A DNA stretch of 64,000 nucleotides from Butyricicoccus pullicaecorum. GTDB taxonomy: Bacteria > Bacillota > Clostridia > Oscillospirales > Butyricicoccaceae. Where the stretch lies: positions 39,847 through 103,846 of the forward strand of contig JAGZIN010000006.1 of assembly GCA_018366195.1 (NCBI GenBank), written 5' to 3'. This document shows, piece after piece, positions 28,094 through 35,155 of this stretch; the first letter of the stretch is position 1, and each line of letters starts with the position of its first letter. Both the position numbers and the translations under genes were made by a program. The notes below the pieces were generated by a model. It worked only from the letters and a program-made list of their open reading frames with translations, was not told where the DNA came from and did no database searches.

Positions 28094-29317
28094 TTATGAA
28101 TCCTCATGCTTCGGTTCTGGTTTTTCAGGAAGCGGTGTGTTGTCAATCATCTCGGCTGCAATCTGTTCCTCACACGCTGCCGTGACACGTACACGTACCG
28201 CACCATTTACTTCTTCTGCCTGCCAGCTGCTTTCCAGAATCGTTCCATCTAGCGTTTGCGCCAATGCTTCCAAAAAGCGCTTTGCCGCTGCCTCTCCCAC
28301 TTGTTGTGCATCTCCGGCCATCAGGGCGGCATCTTGAACCTGATAGGTTTGCCGAACCAGTAAGATGGGCAGCATCAGACGGCTTCCAATTGAAAGCCTT
28401 GTTTTTTCTATTATTTTATCACAACTCCCTGCTGTAATACCACTCCCTAAATATAAATTTATACGGCGATTCCCAAAAATTAAGGCATATTGGGTGCGGA
28501 CTTTATCCGTTGGGGTTTTCTGTATCCAAGTTAACGGGAGTAAAAATTCTGCGGTACGGCTGGTATATGCCATGACACGCCCCATGCCATGCGTGCGATG
28601 CGGCACTCCCCATTCTGTCGTATTGGGTACCGCCGAGGAAACGAGCAGGGTTCCAACCTCCACTGCATCTCCCGGCTTCACCAAAAGTTCTCCCCCTGTA
28701 ACCGTTGCTTTGCTGATAACACCGGCTCGCTCAGCTACCAGCCCTGTTGGAGCCGCACGGTCGAGTTTTCGAGGCGTTGGTACGGCTGCCTGTACCGCAA
28801 TTCGAATTGCATTGCCAATCTTGGTTATGGTAATCACACCAGCCTCTGGAATCTCAGTCTGAATGGCACGTCTGGCAACCTCTGTTTCGATACTTTGTAA
28901 ATATGCCCCTTCATAAATACCGGATTCGCGCAGAATATGCCGCAGCTTCGCCATCGGGACGCCCGGTGCTGCATCTACCTCCAGTACCCAAAGAAATTGC
29001 CCCAAAACCATCATCATCACAAGCAGCCCCGCAGCGCCCCCTGCCAGCAACGGGCGCATTTTTAGCCACTTTCCCCAAAAGGGCAGCCCCGCCCTTTTGA
29101 GAACATGGACACGGCAGCCGGTACGCCCCATCAAGCCGCGCAGCCGGTAAAAATCCTGTAAAGACAAAACGGCGGTCAAGGTGCGTGCATCTATACGCAC
29201 CACATTCCATAGCTCAATTCCCCCGCGCACACATACATTCAGAAAGCGCTCTGTTGCTGCTCCCTGCACCCGAATCTTTATCCTTCCTGCTGACCACATA
29301 AGCAGCCGTCCCAGCAT
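28094..29317 (-). CDS. yqfD: Sporulation protein YqfD
   Basis: 407-residue membrane protein of the YqfD family. One clear membrane span near residue 92 (AGGAAGLLVMMMVLGQFLWVL) follows a cytoplasmic domain; the outer part has the family's LRESGIYEGAYL segment and a lipoyl-like PGDAVEVGTLLVS loop. In Bacillus it is expressed in the mother cell under sigma-E. Located directly behind yqfC. Confidence 0.9.
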   Translation of the reverse strand: MLGRLLMWSAGRIKIRVQGAATERFLNVCVRGGIELWNVVRIDARTLTAVLSLQDFYRLRGLMGRTGCRVHVLKRAGLPFWGKWLKMRPLLAGGAAGLLVMMMVLGQFLWVLEVDAAPGVPMAKLRHILRESGIYEGAYLQSIETEVARRAIQTEIPEAGVITITKIGNAIRIAVQAAVPTPRKLDRAAPTGLVAERAGVISKATVTGGELLVKPGDAVEVGTLLVSSAVPNTTEWGVPHRTHGMGRVMAYTSRTAEFLLPLTWIQKTPTDKVRTQYALIFGNRRINLYLGSGITAGSCDKIIEKTRLSIGSRLMLPILLVRQTYQVQDAALMAGDAQQVGEAAAKRFLEALAQTLDGTILESSWQAEEVNGAVRVRVTAACEEQIAAEMIDNTPLPEKPEPKHEDS

Positions 29318-29323
29318 TTTGTA

Positions 29324-29575
29324 TCACCTGTCCTTCCATGTTACGCTTATAATCGTCCCCTGAACCGACAGTTCTGCTCTGGAAAGTGCTTCCAGCGTCA
29401 GCTGTTGTCCTTCGATACAAACCTCACCGCCCGGGCAGTCCACCCGGATACATGTACTGCTGTATGCACGCACACTTTTGTGCTGTTCAATGACCAGACG
29501 ACCATTCTCGACCTCAAGCCGCGGTCTGCCCTGTACCACACGGCTCACCCGCTCGCTCCATTCCAGCAGTCCCAA
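29324..29575 (-). CDS. yqfC: Sporulation protein YqfC (YabP/YqfC family)
   Basis: Small all-beta protein of the YabP/YqfC family, about 83 residues from a TTG at 29575, ten nucleotides past AAGGGAGG. A GTG at 29602 would add nine residues but has no ribosome site. The pattern RLEVENGRLVIEQHKSV.. and SVQGTIISVTW fits the family. It precedes yqfD as in Bacillus. Sporulation role is by homology. Confidence 0.8.
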   Translation of the reverse strand: MGLLEWSERVSRVVQGRPRLEVENGRLVIEQHKSVRAYSSTCIRVDCPGGEVCIEGQQLTLEALSRAELSVQGTIISVTWKDR

Positions 29576-29692
29576 TCCGCATGCACCTCCCTTCCATCTC
29601 ACAGTCTATGCACTCCCAGCATGAAACTAGACCGCTCCGCATACGATGGACAAAGCCGAAATTTTTTCATCTGCTTCCAAGGGGGATTTTTT

Positions 29693-30790
29693 ATGTATCC
29701 ATTGCTTTCCAATTCTTCCATTATTTTTTCTGGAGTCCTCTTTTTTTTGATGCTTCCCCATGCTGGTGCTGCTGCGCAAGGCGTACAGGAAGGGCTTCAA
29801 ATCGCATGTTCTATGGCAATCCCATCTCTGTTCCCCTTTTTTGTTTTGAGTGGTCTGCTCATTCGCACAGGCGCAGTGCAAAAGCTTGGGATTTGGTGCG
29901 CACCGCTGATGCGCCGGCTGTACGGTCTGCCCGGAGCGTCTGCCGGTCCCTTGCTGCTCGGGCTGATTGGCGGTTATCCAATCGGTGCACAGGCAGCACA
30001 GGAGCTTTACCAGTCCGGCACATTGTCCCGTGCAGAAACCGAAGAATTGCTCGGTTTTTGCAACAATACCGGACCGGCATTCCTCGTCGGTGTGTGTGGG
30101 GCTGGTCTATGCGGCTCTGTGAAAATCGGTCTGCTGTTATACGGAATCCATATTGTGACCGCACTTTTCACCGGACTTCTCCTTCCGCACCACACCGCAC
30201 CATACCGGAAAGCTCCTCGGCAGAATCTTCCGGTTCAGATATCCTTTTCTGAAAGCCTTGTTGCAGCTGCTGAACAAGCTGGCCGCTCCTGCCTCAAGAT
30301 TACAGTATTTATCATGCTGTTCTCCATGCTCCGTCATGTACTGGAAGCCGCTGGTGTATTTGCATTGGCACCTGTCCTCTGTGCTCCCCTGCTTTGGTTT
30401 CTCGGTGCACCAACAGAATCCGCAGCACCGCTGCTCACCGGTCTTTTGGAAATGACCAGCGGTCTGACACTTCTCCCTGAAACCTGCGGCCGTGCACTGC
30501 TCCCCGCAATGAGCATGCTCATTGCTTTTGGCGGCTGCTCGGTACTCTGTCAAACGGCAGCCGTCATGAACGGATTGTCCATTCGGCGCGTCTTATATGG
30601 GAAGGCTTTGCATGGTTTGCTTGCCGCCGCTCTGACCATTCTGTGTCAGGCAGTCTTTCCCATCTCTATCTCTGCCTTTTCCCCCTCCTGCCCGTCACCT
30701 GCCAGAACCCCCGCAATGGGATTTATTTTCTTCATATATTCGCTTTTTTGTGTAATTTTCTCTGGAAAAAAGCATCATATTCCGCTATAA
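29693..30790 (+). CDS. ylbJ: Sporulation integral membrane protein YlbJ
   Basis: Polytopic membrane protein of 365 residues with the nucleoside-recognition Gate domain; the hallmark LIGGYPIGAQAAQEL and CNNTGPAFLVG segments are visible. YlbJ is a sigma-E dependent spore-formation protein of unknown transport substrate. The ATG at 29693 follows AAGGGGG; upstream in-frame codons overlap the divergent yqfC gene and were rejected. In Bacillus ylbJ follows coaD; here it has moved next to yqfC. Confidence 0.88.
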   Translation: MYPLLSNSSIIFSGVLFFLMLPHAGAAAQGVQEGLQIACSMAIPSLFPFFVLSGLLIRTGAVQKLGIWCAPLMRRLYGLPGASAGPLLLGLIGGYPIGAQAAQELYQSGTLSRAETEELLGFCNNTGPAFLVGVCGAGLCGSVKIGLLLYGIHIVTALFTGLLLPHHTAPYRKAPRQNLPVQISFSESLVAAAEQAGRSCLKITVFIMLFSMLRHVLEAAGVFALAPVLCAPLLWFLGAPTESAAPLLTGLLEMTSGLTLLPETCGRALLPAMSMLIAFGGCSVLCQTAAVMNGLSIRRVLYGKALHGLLAAALTILCQAVFPISISAFSPSCPSPARTPAMGFIFFIYSLFCVIFSGKKHHIPL

Positions 30791-30791
30791 T
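30763..30791 (+). promoter_or_regulatory. Possible promoter for the 78-residue protein and carboxypeptidase
   Basis: A consensus TATAAT at 30786-30791 with a weak TGGAAA 17 bp upstream, overlapping the ylbJ end. Confidence 0.35.
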
Positions 30792-30833
30792 AGTAATACA
30801 TACCCATTTGCACAAAAGGAGGCATGGTGCGCA

Positions 30834-31070
30834 TTGCGACCCAATCGTTTTCTATTCCGCCAAGATATCGAGCCGCGCTGTCTTTACTGCGCCCGCTCTG
30901 CTCCGCTTGATGCTGAGCATGTCGCCTGCCGCCGACGCGGTGTGGTTCCGACAAGCTACGCTTGCCGTGCATTTCGCTATGACCCGCTGCGCCGTATCCC
31001 ACCCAAGCCCGCTGTCATACGAGGACACTTTTCTGACGAGGACTTTATACTGGAGGAACCCGAAGAATGA
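30834..31070 (+). CDS. Small four-cysteine protein coupled to the carboxypeptidase, function unknown
   Basis: A 78-residue basic protein from a TTG start behind AAAGGAGG (11 nt). Four cysteines are arranged CLYC, AC, AC, suggesting a small zinc ribbon, in a region rich in Arg (HVACRRRGVVPTSYACRAF); the tail is acidic. Its stop overlaps the start of the D,D-carboxypeptidase by 4 nt (ATGA), which supports real translation. No known function recognised. Confidence 0.7.
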   Translation: MRPNRFLFRQDIEPRCLYCARSAPLDAEHVACRRRGVVPTSYACRAFRYDPLRRIPPKPAVIRGHFSDEDFILEEPEE

Positions 31071-32452
31071 CTTTCCCTGCCCTGCGGCGTCATTTCGCCG
31101 CACTACTTATGATTTTGCTGTGTATTTCTCTGTTATTCGTTCCCACTGCACAGGCAATTGAAGACCCCATGATTCAAGCGGAAGCTGTTTATCTTGGTGA
31201 CCCTGTCACCGGAATGCCGCTTTATGAAAAAAATGCAGAAGAACGCCGATATCCTGCTTCCACAACCAAAATTATGACTGCACTGATTGTACTGGATAAT
31301 GTGCAGGACTTGGAACAGAAAGTCACTGTACTGGAGGAGGACTTCAACGGAATCCCGTCTGACGGCTCTATGGCCGGTTTTGTCGTAGGAGAGGAAGTCC
31401 CCGTCATAGATTTACTTTATGGTCTTATGCTGCCCTCCGGCAACGAAGCTGCCAACACACTGGCACGTTTTGTTGGTGGCTCAATTCCTGAATTCGTAAA
31501 AAAAATGAATGCGCGTGCAACCGATTTGGGTTGTACTGATACACATTTTGTGAATCCGAACGGTCTGCATGACGACAATCATTATACCACTGCGCACGAT
31601 TTGTTCCGCATCACGCAAGAAGCGATGAAAAACGAGACCTTCGCCATGATTGCCAATACAGCGCAGAAAAATCTGAGTGTGACCAACAAGGTTTCCGAGC
31701 ATCAGCATGGAAAAAATCTGTACATACTGACCACCAATCAGCTGATTTTATCCCGCAACAATCCTCATTTTTACGGCTATGCGAAGGGCGTCAAAACCGG
31801 ACACACCTCACAGGCGGGCTACTGCCTTGTTGCAGCTGCTGAAAAGAAAAAAGCCAAGCTCATTTCGGTCATGCTTGGCTGTGAACGTCTCCCGAACGAG
31901 CCTTACCCGCTCACATTTCCCGAAACCAAGCGTCTGTTTATGTGGGCATACGATAACTATGCCTCCAAAACACTGGTCGAAGAAGGCGCCGAAATCGAAG
32001 AGGTTCCCATTCGTCTTTCTACCCAAACAGATTCTTTGATGCTGGTAGCAGGCAGCAATCTGGACGCCACAGTACCCAAAGATCTCACCATGGAAGACTT
32101 TGAAAAGACATTATCCGTCAAACAGGATATCGTTGCCCCCATTACCAAAGGGGACAAGCTCGGCACGATGACTCTCTCACGCAACGGGATTACCTATGGT
32201 ACAGTTGATTTGCTCGCACTCAGCGATGTCTCTATGTCCGAGGTGCTCTACTACGCCTATCTGTTGGAAAACTTTTTCAACACCCCGATATTCAAGGTCT
32301 TGCTGGTTGTCTTGATTGTTCTGTTCCTCCTCTATATTTCTCTTTATATGATTCGTATTCGCCGCAAACGTCTGCGCCGGCAGCAGATGATGCGCTCAAA
32401 GTATTCCCGTATGGAGCAGTATGAACGAGATCAGCATCACAAGGATAACTGA
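31067..32452 (+). CDS. D-alanyl-D-alanine carboxypeptidase (PBP5/DacF type)
   Basis: Secreted S11 peptidase of 461 residues that trims the terminal D-Ala of wall pentapeptides. Signal peptide at the N-terminus (LLMILLCISLLFVPTAQA), SxxK in ASTTKIM (Ser about 64), SGN in PSGNEAA (about 124) and KTG in GVKTGHT (about 243). A C-terminal beta domain is followed by a true membrane span (VLLVVLIVLFLLYISLYMI) and basic tail, not the usual amphipathic helix. DacF/DacB role in spore cortex is possible. Confidence 0.92.
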   Translation: MTFPALRRHFAALLMILLCISLLFVPTAQAIEDPMIQAEAVYLGDPVTGMPLYEKNAEERRYPASTTKIMTALIVLDNVQDLEQKVTVLEEDFNGIPSDGSMAGFVVGEEVPVIDLLYGLMLPSGNEAANTLARFVGGSIPEFVKKMNARATDLGCTDTHFVNPNGLHDDNHYTTAHDLFRITQEAMKNETFAMIANTAQKNLSVTNKVSEHQHGKNLYILTTNQLILSRNNPHFYGYAKGVKTGHTSQAGYCLVAAAEKKKAKLISVMLGCERLPNEPYPLTFPETKRLFMWAYDNYASKTLVEEGAEIEEVPIRLSTQTDSLMLVAGSNLDATVPKDLTMEDFEKTLSVKQDIVAPITKGDKLGTMTLSRNGITYGTVDLLALSDVSMSEVLYYAYLLENFFNTPIFKVLLVVLIVLFLLYISLYMIRIRRKRLRRQQMMRSKYSRMEQYERDQHHKDN

Positions 32453-32480
32453 TTTTCTCTGACACTCGAAGATATATTTT

Positions 32481-32522
32481 CGGGCAGACCCTTTTGCATA
32501 ACGGTCTGCCCGATTTCTCCTT
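32481..32522 (+). terminator. Terminator after the carboxypeptidase gene
   Basis: Perfect 10-bp GC-rich stem CGGGCAGACC / GGTCTGCCCG followed by ATTTCTCCTTT, 28 nt past the stop. Confidence 0.7.
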
Positions 32523-32556
32523 TCAGACGAAACAATGAATTTTTTCAAAAAAAGTA

Positions 32557-32585
32557 TTGACATCTCCTCACCAGTATGATATTAT
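32557..32585 (+). promoter_or_regulatory. Promoter of the initiator tRNA gene
   Basis: TTGACA, 17-bp spacer, TATTAT, 40 nt before the tRNA. A near-consensus vegetative promoter. Confidence 0.7.
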
Positions 32586-32624
32586 AATGGAGCACCAAAC
32601 GTGAACGGTGTGAAAACCAGATAT

Positions 32625-32700
<76 letters not shown>

Positions 32701-32705
32701 TTAAA

Positions 32706-32739
32706 AAGCCGCCTTTTCTTAAAGAATTGGCGGTTTTCT
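32706..32739 (+). terminator. Terminator after the tRNA
   Basis: Stem AAGCCGCC / GGCGGTTT (one G-T pair), then TTCTT, starting 6 nt past the tRNA end. Confidence 0.6.
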
Positions 32740-32814
32740 TGTACTTTTGCGGCTTATAAATTTTATCTGTTTTTATTTTGATGTTTATTTCAAAAACTTT
32801 ACTACCTATCCCAG

Positions 32815-32842
32815 TTGACAAAGACCCGTATTTGCATATACT
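32815..32842 (+). promoter_or_regulatory. Promoter of the small protein/acetyltransferase pair
   Basis: TTGACA, 16-bp spacer and TATACT, about 60 nt upstream of the 59-residue gene. This gives the pair its own transcription. Confidence 0.6.
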
Positions 32843-32903
32843 ATGTAATTATAAGAGTCGGCTTGATATGAGCGGGTGCGGTCATTATGAAAGGATGATT
32901 ATA

Positions 32904-33083
32904 ATGGCAACAAAGAGCATTTTGAAAAGCGTAAACATAAAAAATAAGGGTGCTGCTTTGTCTCTTGCTCGCGCGATGGAAAATGCACATTCCAAAAAAA
33001 GTATACCTGTTAAAATGTCTCGTCCTGTTTCAGAAGCAACAGAAGATGAAATCATGCAAATGTTTGGAGATAAAAATAGATGA
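32904..33083 (+). CDS. 59-residue protein, possible antitoxin partner of the acetyltransferase
   Basis: Small basic-then-acidic protein starting MATKSILKSVNI behind GAAAGGATG; an earlier in-frame ATG at 32778 lacks a site and lies before the promoter. Middle part RAMENAHSKKSI is helical and basic, the end DEIMQMFGD is acidic. Stop overlaps the next start by 4 nt. No DNA-binding fold is obvious. Its role is unknown; pairing with a GNAT gene resembles acetyltransferase toxin-antitoxin units, where the antitoxin comes first. AT-rich relative to neighbours. Confidence 0.7.
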   Translation: MATKSILKSVNIKNKGAALSLARAMENAHSKKSIPVKMSRPVSEATEDEIMQMFGDKNR

Positions 33084-33691
33084 CAGGGTTTAAGATTGTG
33101 AATCTATTAAAGCTAATTAAAGTCATTGGAGAGAATGAAGTAAAAGACATTCTCTCTAACTTTTTATGCCCACATAACCCTGATGTGGAAAAATATCTTA
33201 AGACAAAGGCAATTGATTTTGCAAGACAAGGCTGGGCACAGACGCATCTAGTCTATGCTTCCTACAAAAAAGAGATGGTTCTTGTAGGGTATTTTGCCTT
33301 GGCAGATAAATATATACATATCTTCCCCGACAAAAAAATGAGCAACACCCTCCGCAAAAGAATTGGTCATTTCTCACAATACGACAAAGACCTGAACTGT
33401 TATTGTATGACAGCTCCCCTTATCGGGCAACTTGGTAAGAACTACAATAACGGTTATAATAAACTAATATCCGGTGACGAATTATTAAAAATTGCTTGTG
33501 ATAAAATTCAAAGCATACAAGTAGACCTCGGTGGTAAGTTTACCTATCTCGAATGTGAGGACAAGCCATTTTTAATTGACTTTTATGAACGGAATGGATT
33601 CTACAACTTCGGAAAGCGTAACCTCGACAGAGATGAGAAAAATGATTTCGAAACATCTTATCTCATACAGCTTCTAAAGTACTTAAAATAG
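33080..33691 (+). CDS. GNAT-fold acetyltransferase, toxin-like
   Basis: 203-residue protein. The pattern NPDVEKYLKTKAIDFARQGWAQTHLVY then VLVGYFALA resembles the start of TacT/AtaT-type GNAT proteins, which acetylate aminoacyl-tRNA. The likely CoA-binding part is QLGKNYNNGYNKLISGDELL and the end ..FYERNGFYNFG is the classic GNAT closing motif. Translationally coupled to the 59-residue gene. A toxin role is inference; a plain acetyltransferase is the alternative. AT-rich and next to a tRNA gene, which hints at acquisition. Confidence 0.75.
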   Translation: MTGFKIVNLLKLIKVIGENEVKDILSNFLCPHNPDVEKYLKTKAIDFARQGWAQTHLVYASYKKEMVLVGYFALADKYIHIFPDKKMSNTLRKRIGHFSQYDKDLNCYCMTAPLIGQLGKNYNNGYNKLISGDELLKIACDKIQSIQVDLGGKFTYLECEDKPFLIDFYERNGFYNFGKRNLDRDEKNDFETSYLIQLLKYLK

Positions 33692-33742
33692 CCTGTTTCT
33701 AGAGGCTATCTGAAAATTACACATTGATTTATCTTTATAACG

Positions 33743-33774
33743 AAAAAGGACGATTTTTTATAATCGTCCTTTTT
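33743..33774. terminator. Bidirectional terminator
   Basis: Perfect 13-bp stem AAAAAGGACGATT / AATCGTCCTTTTT between the convergent acetyltransferase and CAP-domain genes, with T-runs on both strands. Confidence 0.88.
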
Positions 33775-33787
33775 TTCTCATCTTTTA

Positions 33788-34825
33788 TTATACAGCTCTT
33801 GCGAAAAACTGTATCCACTTATGATTGCTAACAGCAATTCCAATCCTATCAGAATCGGAACCTAAAATATTCGCCCTATGCCCAGATGAGTTCATCCAAT
33901 TTTCCATGACATGATACGCATCTAATTCATTTGTCCCAGCAGCATTTTCGCCTGAATACAAATAATCTTCGTTTAGCGAACAATCATTCAATACTGTAGA
34001 ACAGTGTCTGCCATCTGGTCTTGTATGACTGAACACTTCATTCAGTTCTTTGGCACGAATCTGTGCAGCTTCACACAATTTATCGTCCAGAGTGAGCGGT
34101 GCAAGCCCCTCAGCTTCACGTGCTTCATTTACCAGCCGAAAGACAGTCTGTACAGCATCTTCCTCAGACTGTGCATCTGGCTGATTCATAGAATTTTGCT
34201 GCGCCTTAGCGGTTTCCTCTGCTGCGCGCTTGAAGATGGCATCAATTGCATCTTCGTCTGTCGCATAGCCCATGAAATCGTCTTGCGGTGGAGTTTGTTC
34301 TGGGTCAGACGCATAGGATTGCTTCTTGATGGATTCACGGTAAGGCGTTGTAGGGTCAATATGCACACTGTCCGTGCCTGCATCGTATGTGACACCAAAT
34401 CCAACTGCGGTTCCAATGTCACGCAGTTTCATATAGTTGCTTCCACCGATATCATAGGCAGTGATTTCTACACGTTTGCCATTCACATAGATGGGCTGCT
34501 TAGACAGCTTTGCGCTTGCCGTTTTCGGTATCTCTACATCGAGATAGGTTTCCGGATTTCCACTGTATGCAATGGTCGGGTCAATGTGAACGCTGTCAGT
34601 ACTTGCATCGTAGACAACGTCAAAACCAACGGACATGCCCATATCGCGTAACTTCACATAGTTGTTACCGCCGATATCATAGGCAGTTACGTCCCACACA
34701 CGCTCTCCTTCTACGTAGATGGGCTGCTGAGATAACTGCGCCGTTAAATCAGCTGCACCAGCGGAGATGCCACAAAGTAACATAACACCTGTACATAAGC
34801 CTGCTGTGAAACCTCTCTTTTTCAT
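33788..34825 (-). CDS. Secreted CAP-domain protein with two stalk-type repeats
   Basis: 345 residues from the ATG at 34825 (behind GGAGGG). Signal peptide (TAGLCTGVMLLCGISAGAA), then two 50-residue repeats of the form QPIYVxGxRVxxxTAYDIGGxNYxKLRD...YDAxTDSVHIDP (copper-amine-oxidase-N/stalk-like), a hydrophilic linker and a C-terminal CAP/SCP domain (LVNEAREAEGLAPLTLD, FSHTRPDG, SGENAAG, NSSGHRANIL). CAP proteins of this bacterial type are extracellular; functions vary and are mostly unknown. Has its own promoter. Confidence 0.88.
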   Translation of the reverse strand: MKKRGFTAGLCTGVMLLCGISAGAADLTAQLSQQPIYVEGERVWDVTAYDIGGNNYVKLRDMGMSVGFDVVYDASTDSVHIDPTIAYSGNPETYLDVEIPKTASAKLSKQPIYVNGKRVEITAYDIGGSNYMKLRDIGTAVGFGVTYDAGTDSVHIDPTTPYRESIKKQSYASDPEQTPPQDDFMGYATDEDAIDAIFKRAAEETAKAQQNSMNQPDAQSEEDAVQTVFRLVNEAREAEGLAPLTLDDKLCEAAQIRAKELNEVFSHTRPDGRHCSTVLNDCSLNEDYLYSGENAAGTNELDAYHVMENWMNSSGHRANILGSDSDRIGIAVSNHKWIQFFARAV

Positions 34826-34887
34826 TTGTCTGTCCCTCCATTTCAATGACAATAAAAGGTAGAATTCAGTGTTTCCTGTCTATATGT

Positions 34888-34916
34888 ATTGTATTATCAT
34901 ATTTTGTATCTGTCAA
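34888..34916 (-). promoter_or_regulatory. Promoter of the CAP-domain gene
   Basis: TTGACA, 17-bp spacer, TACAAT on the minus strand, about 60 nt ahead of the start. Confidence 0.7.
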
Positions 34917-34954
34917 ATATATCCATTCCTGATATTTTATTTTGAGACGACAAA

Positions 34955-34977
34955 GGGGTGACTCTGAACAGTCACCC
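34955..34977. terminator. Stem-loop in the gap after ppk
   Basis: Stem GGGTGACT / AGTCACCC with a 6-nt loop, no clear T-run. It may end the ppk transcript. The 330-nt gap 34826-35155 holds this, the CAP promoter and nothing else recognisable. Confidence 0.4.
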
Positions 34978-35155
34978 TAATTTGTCTATCACGGGAAATA
35001 TCGTTATCGTGATATTCGCTTTTTGTTGTATTGAATTCCAAAGGAAATCAAGCCTTGCAACTTTTTCTTCCAGCATTGGATACCGCTCTGACGCTCCATA
35101 TCTGGCATATATCCTGTTTCGCGCAGATTTCAAGGCAAAATTACAACGCTTCCCT

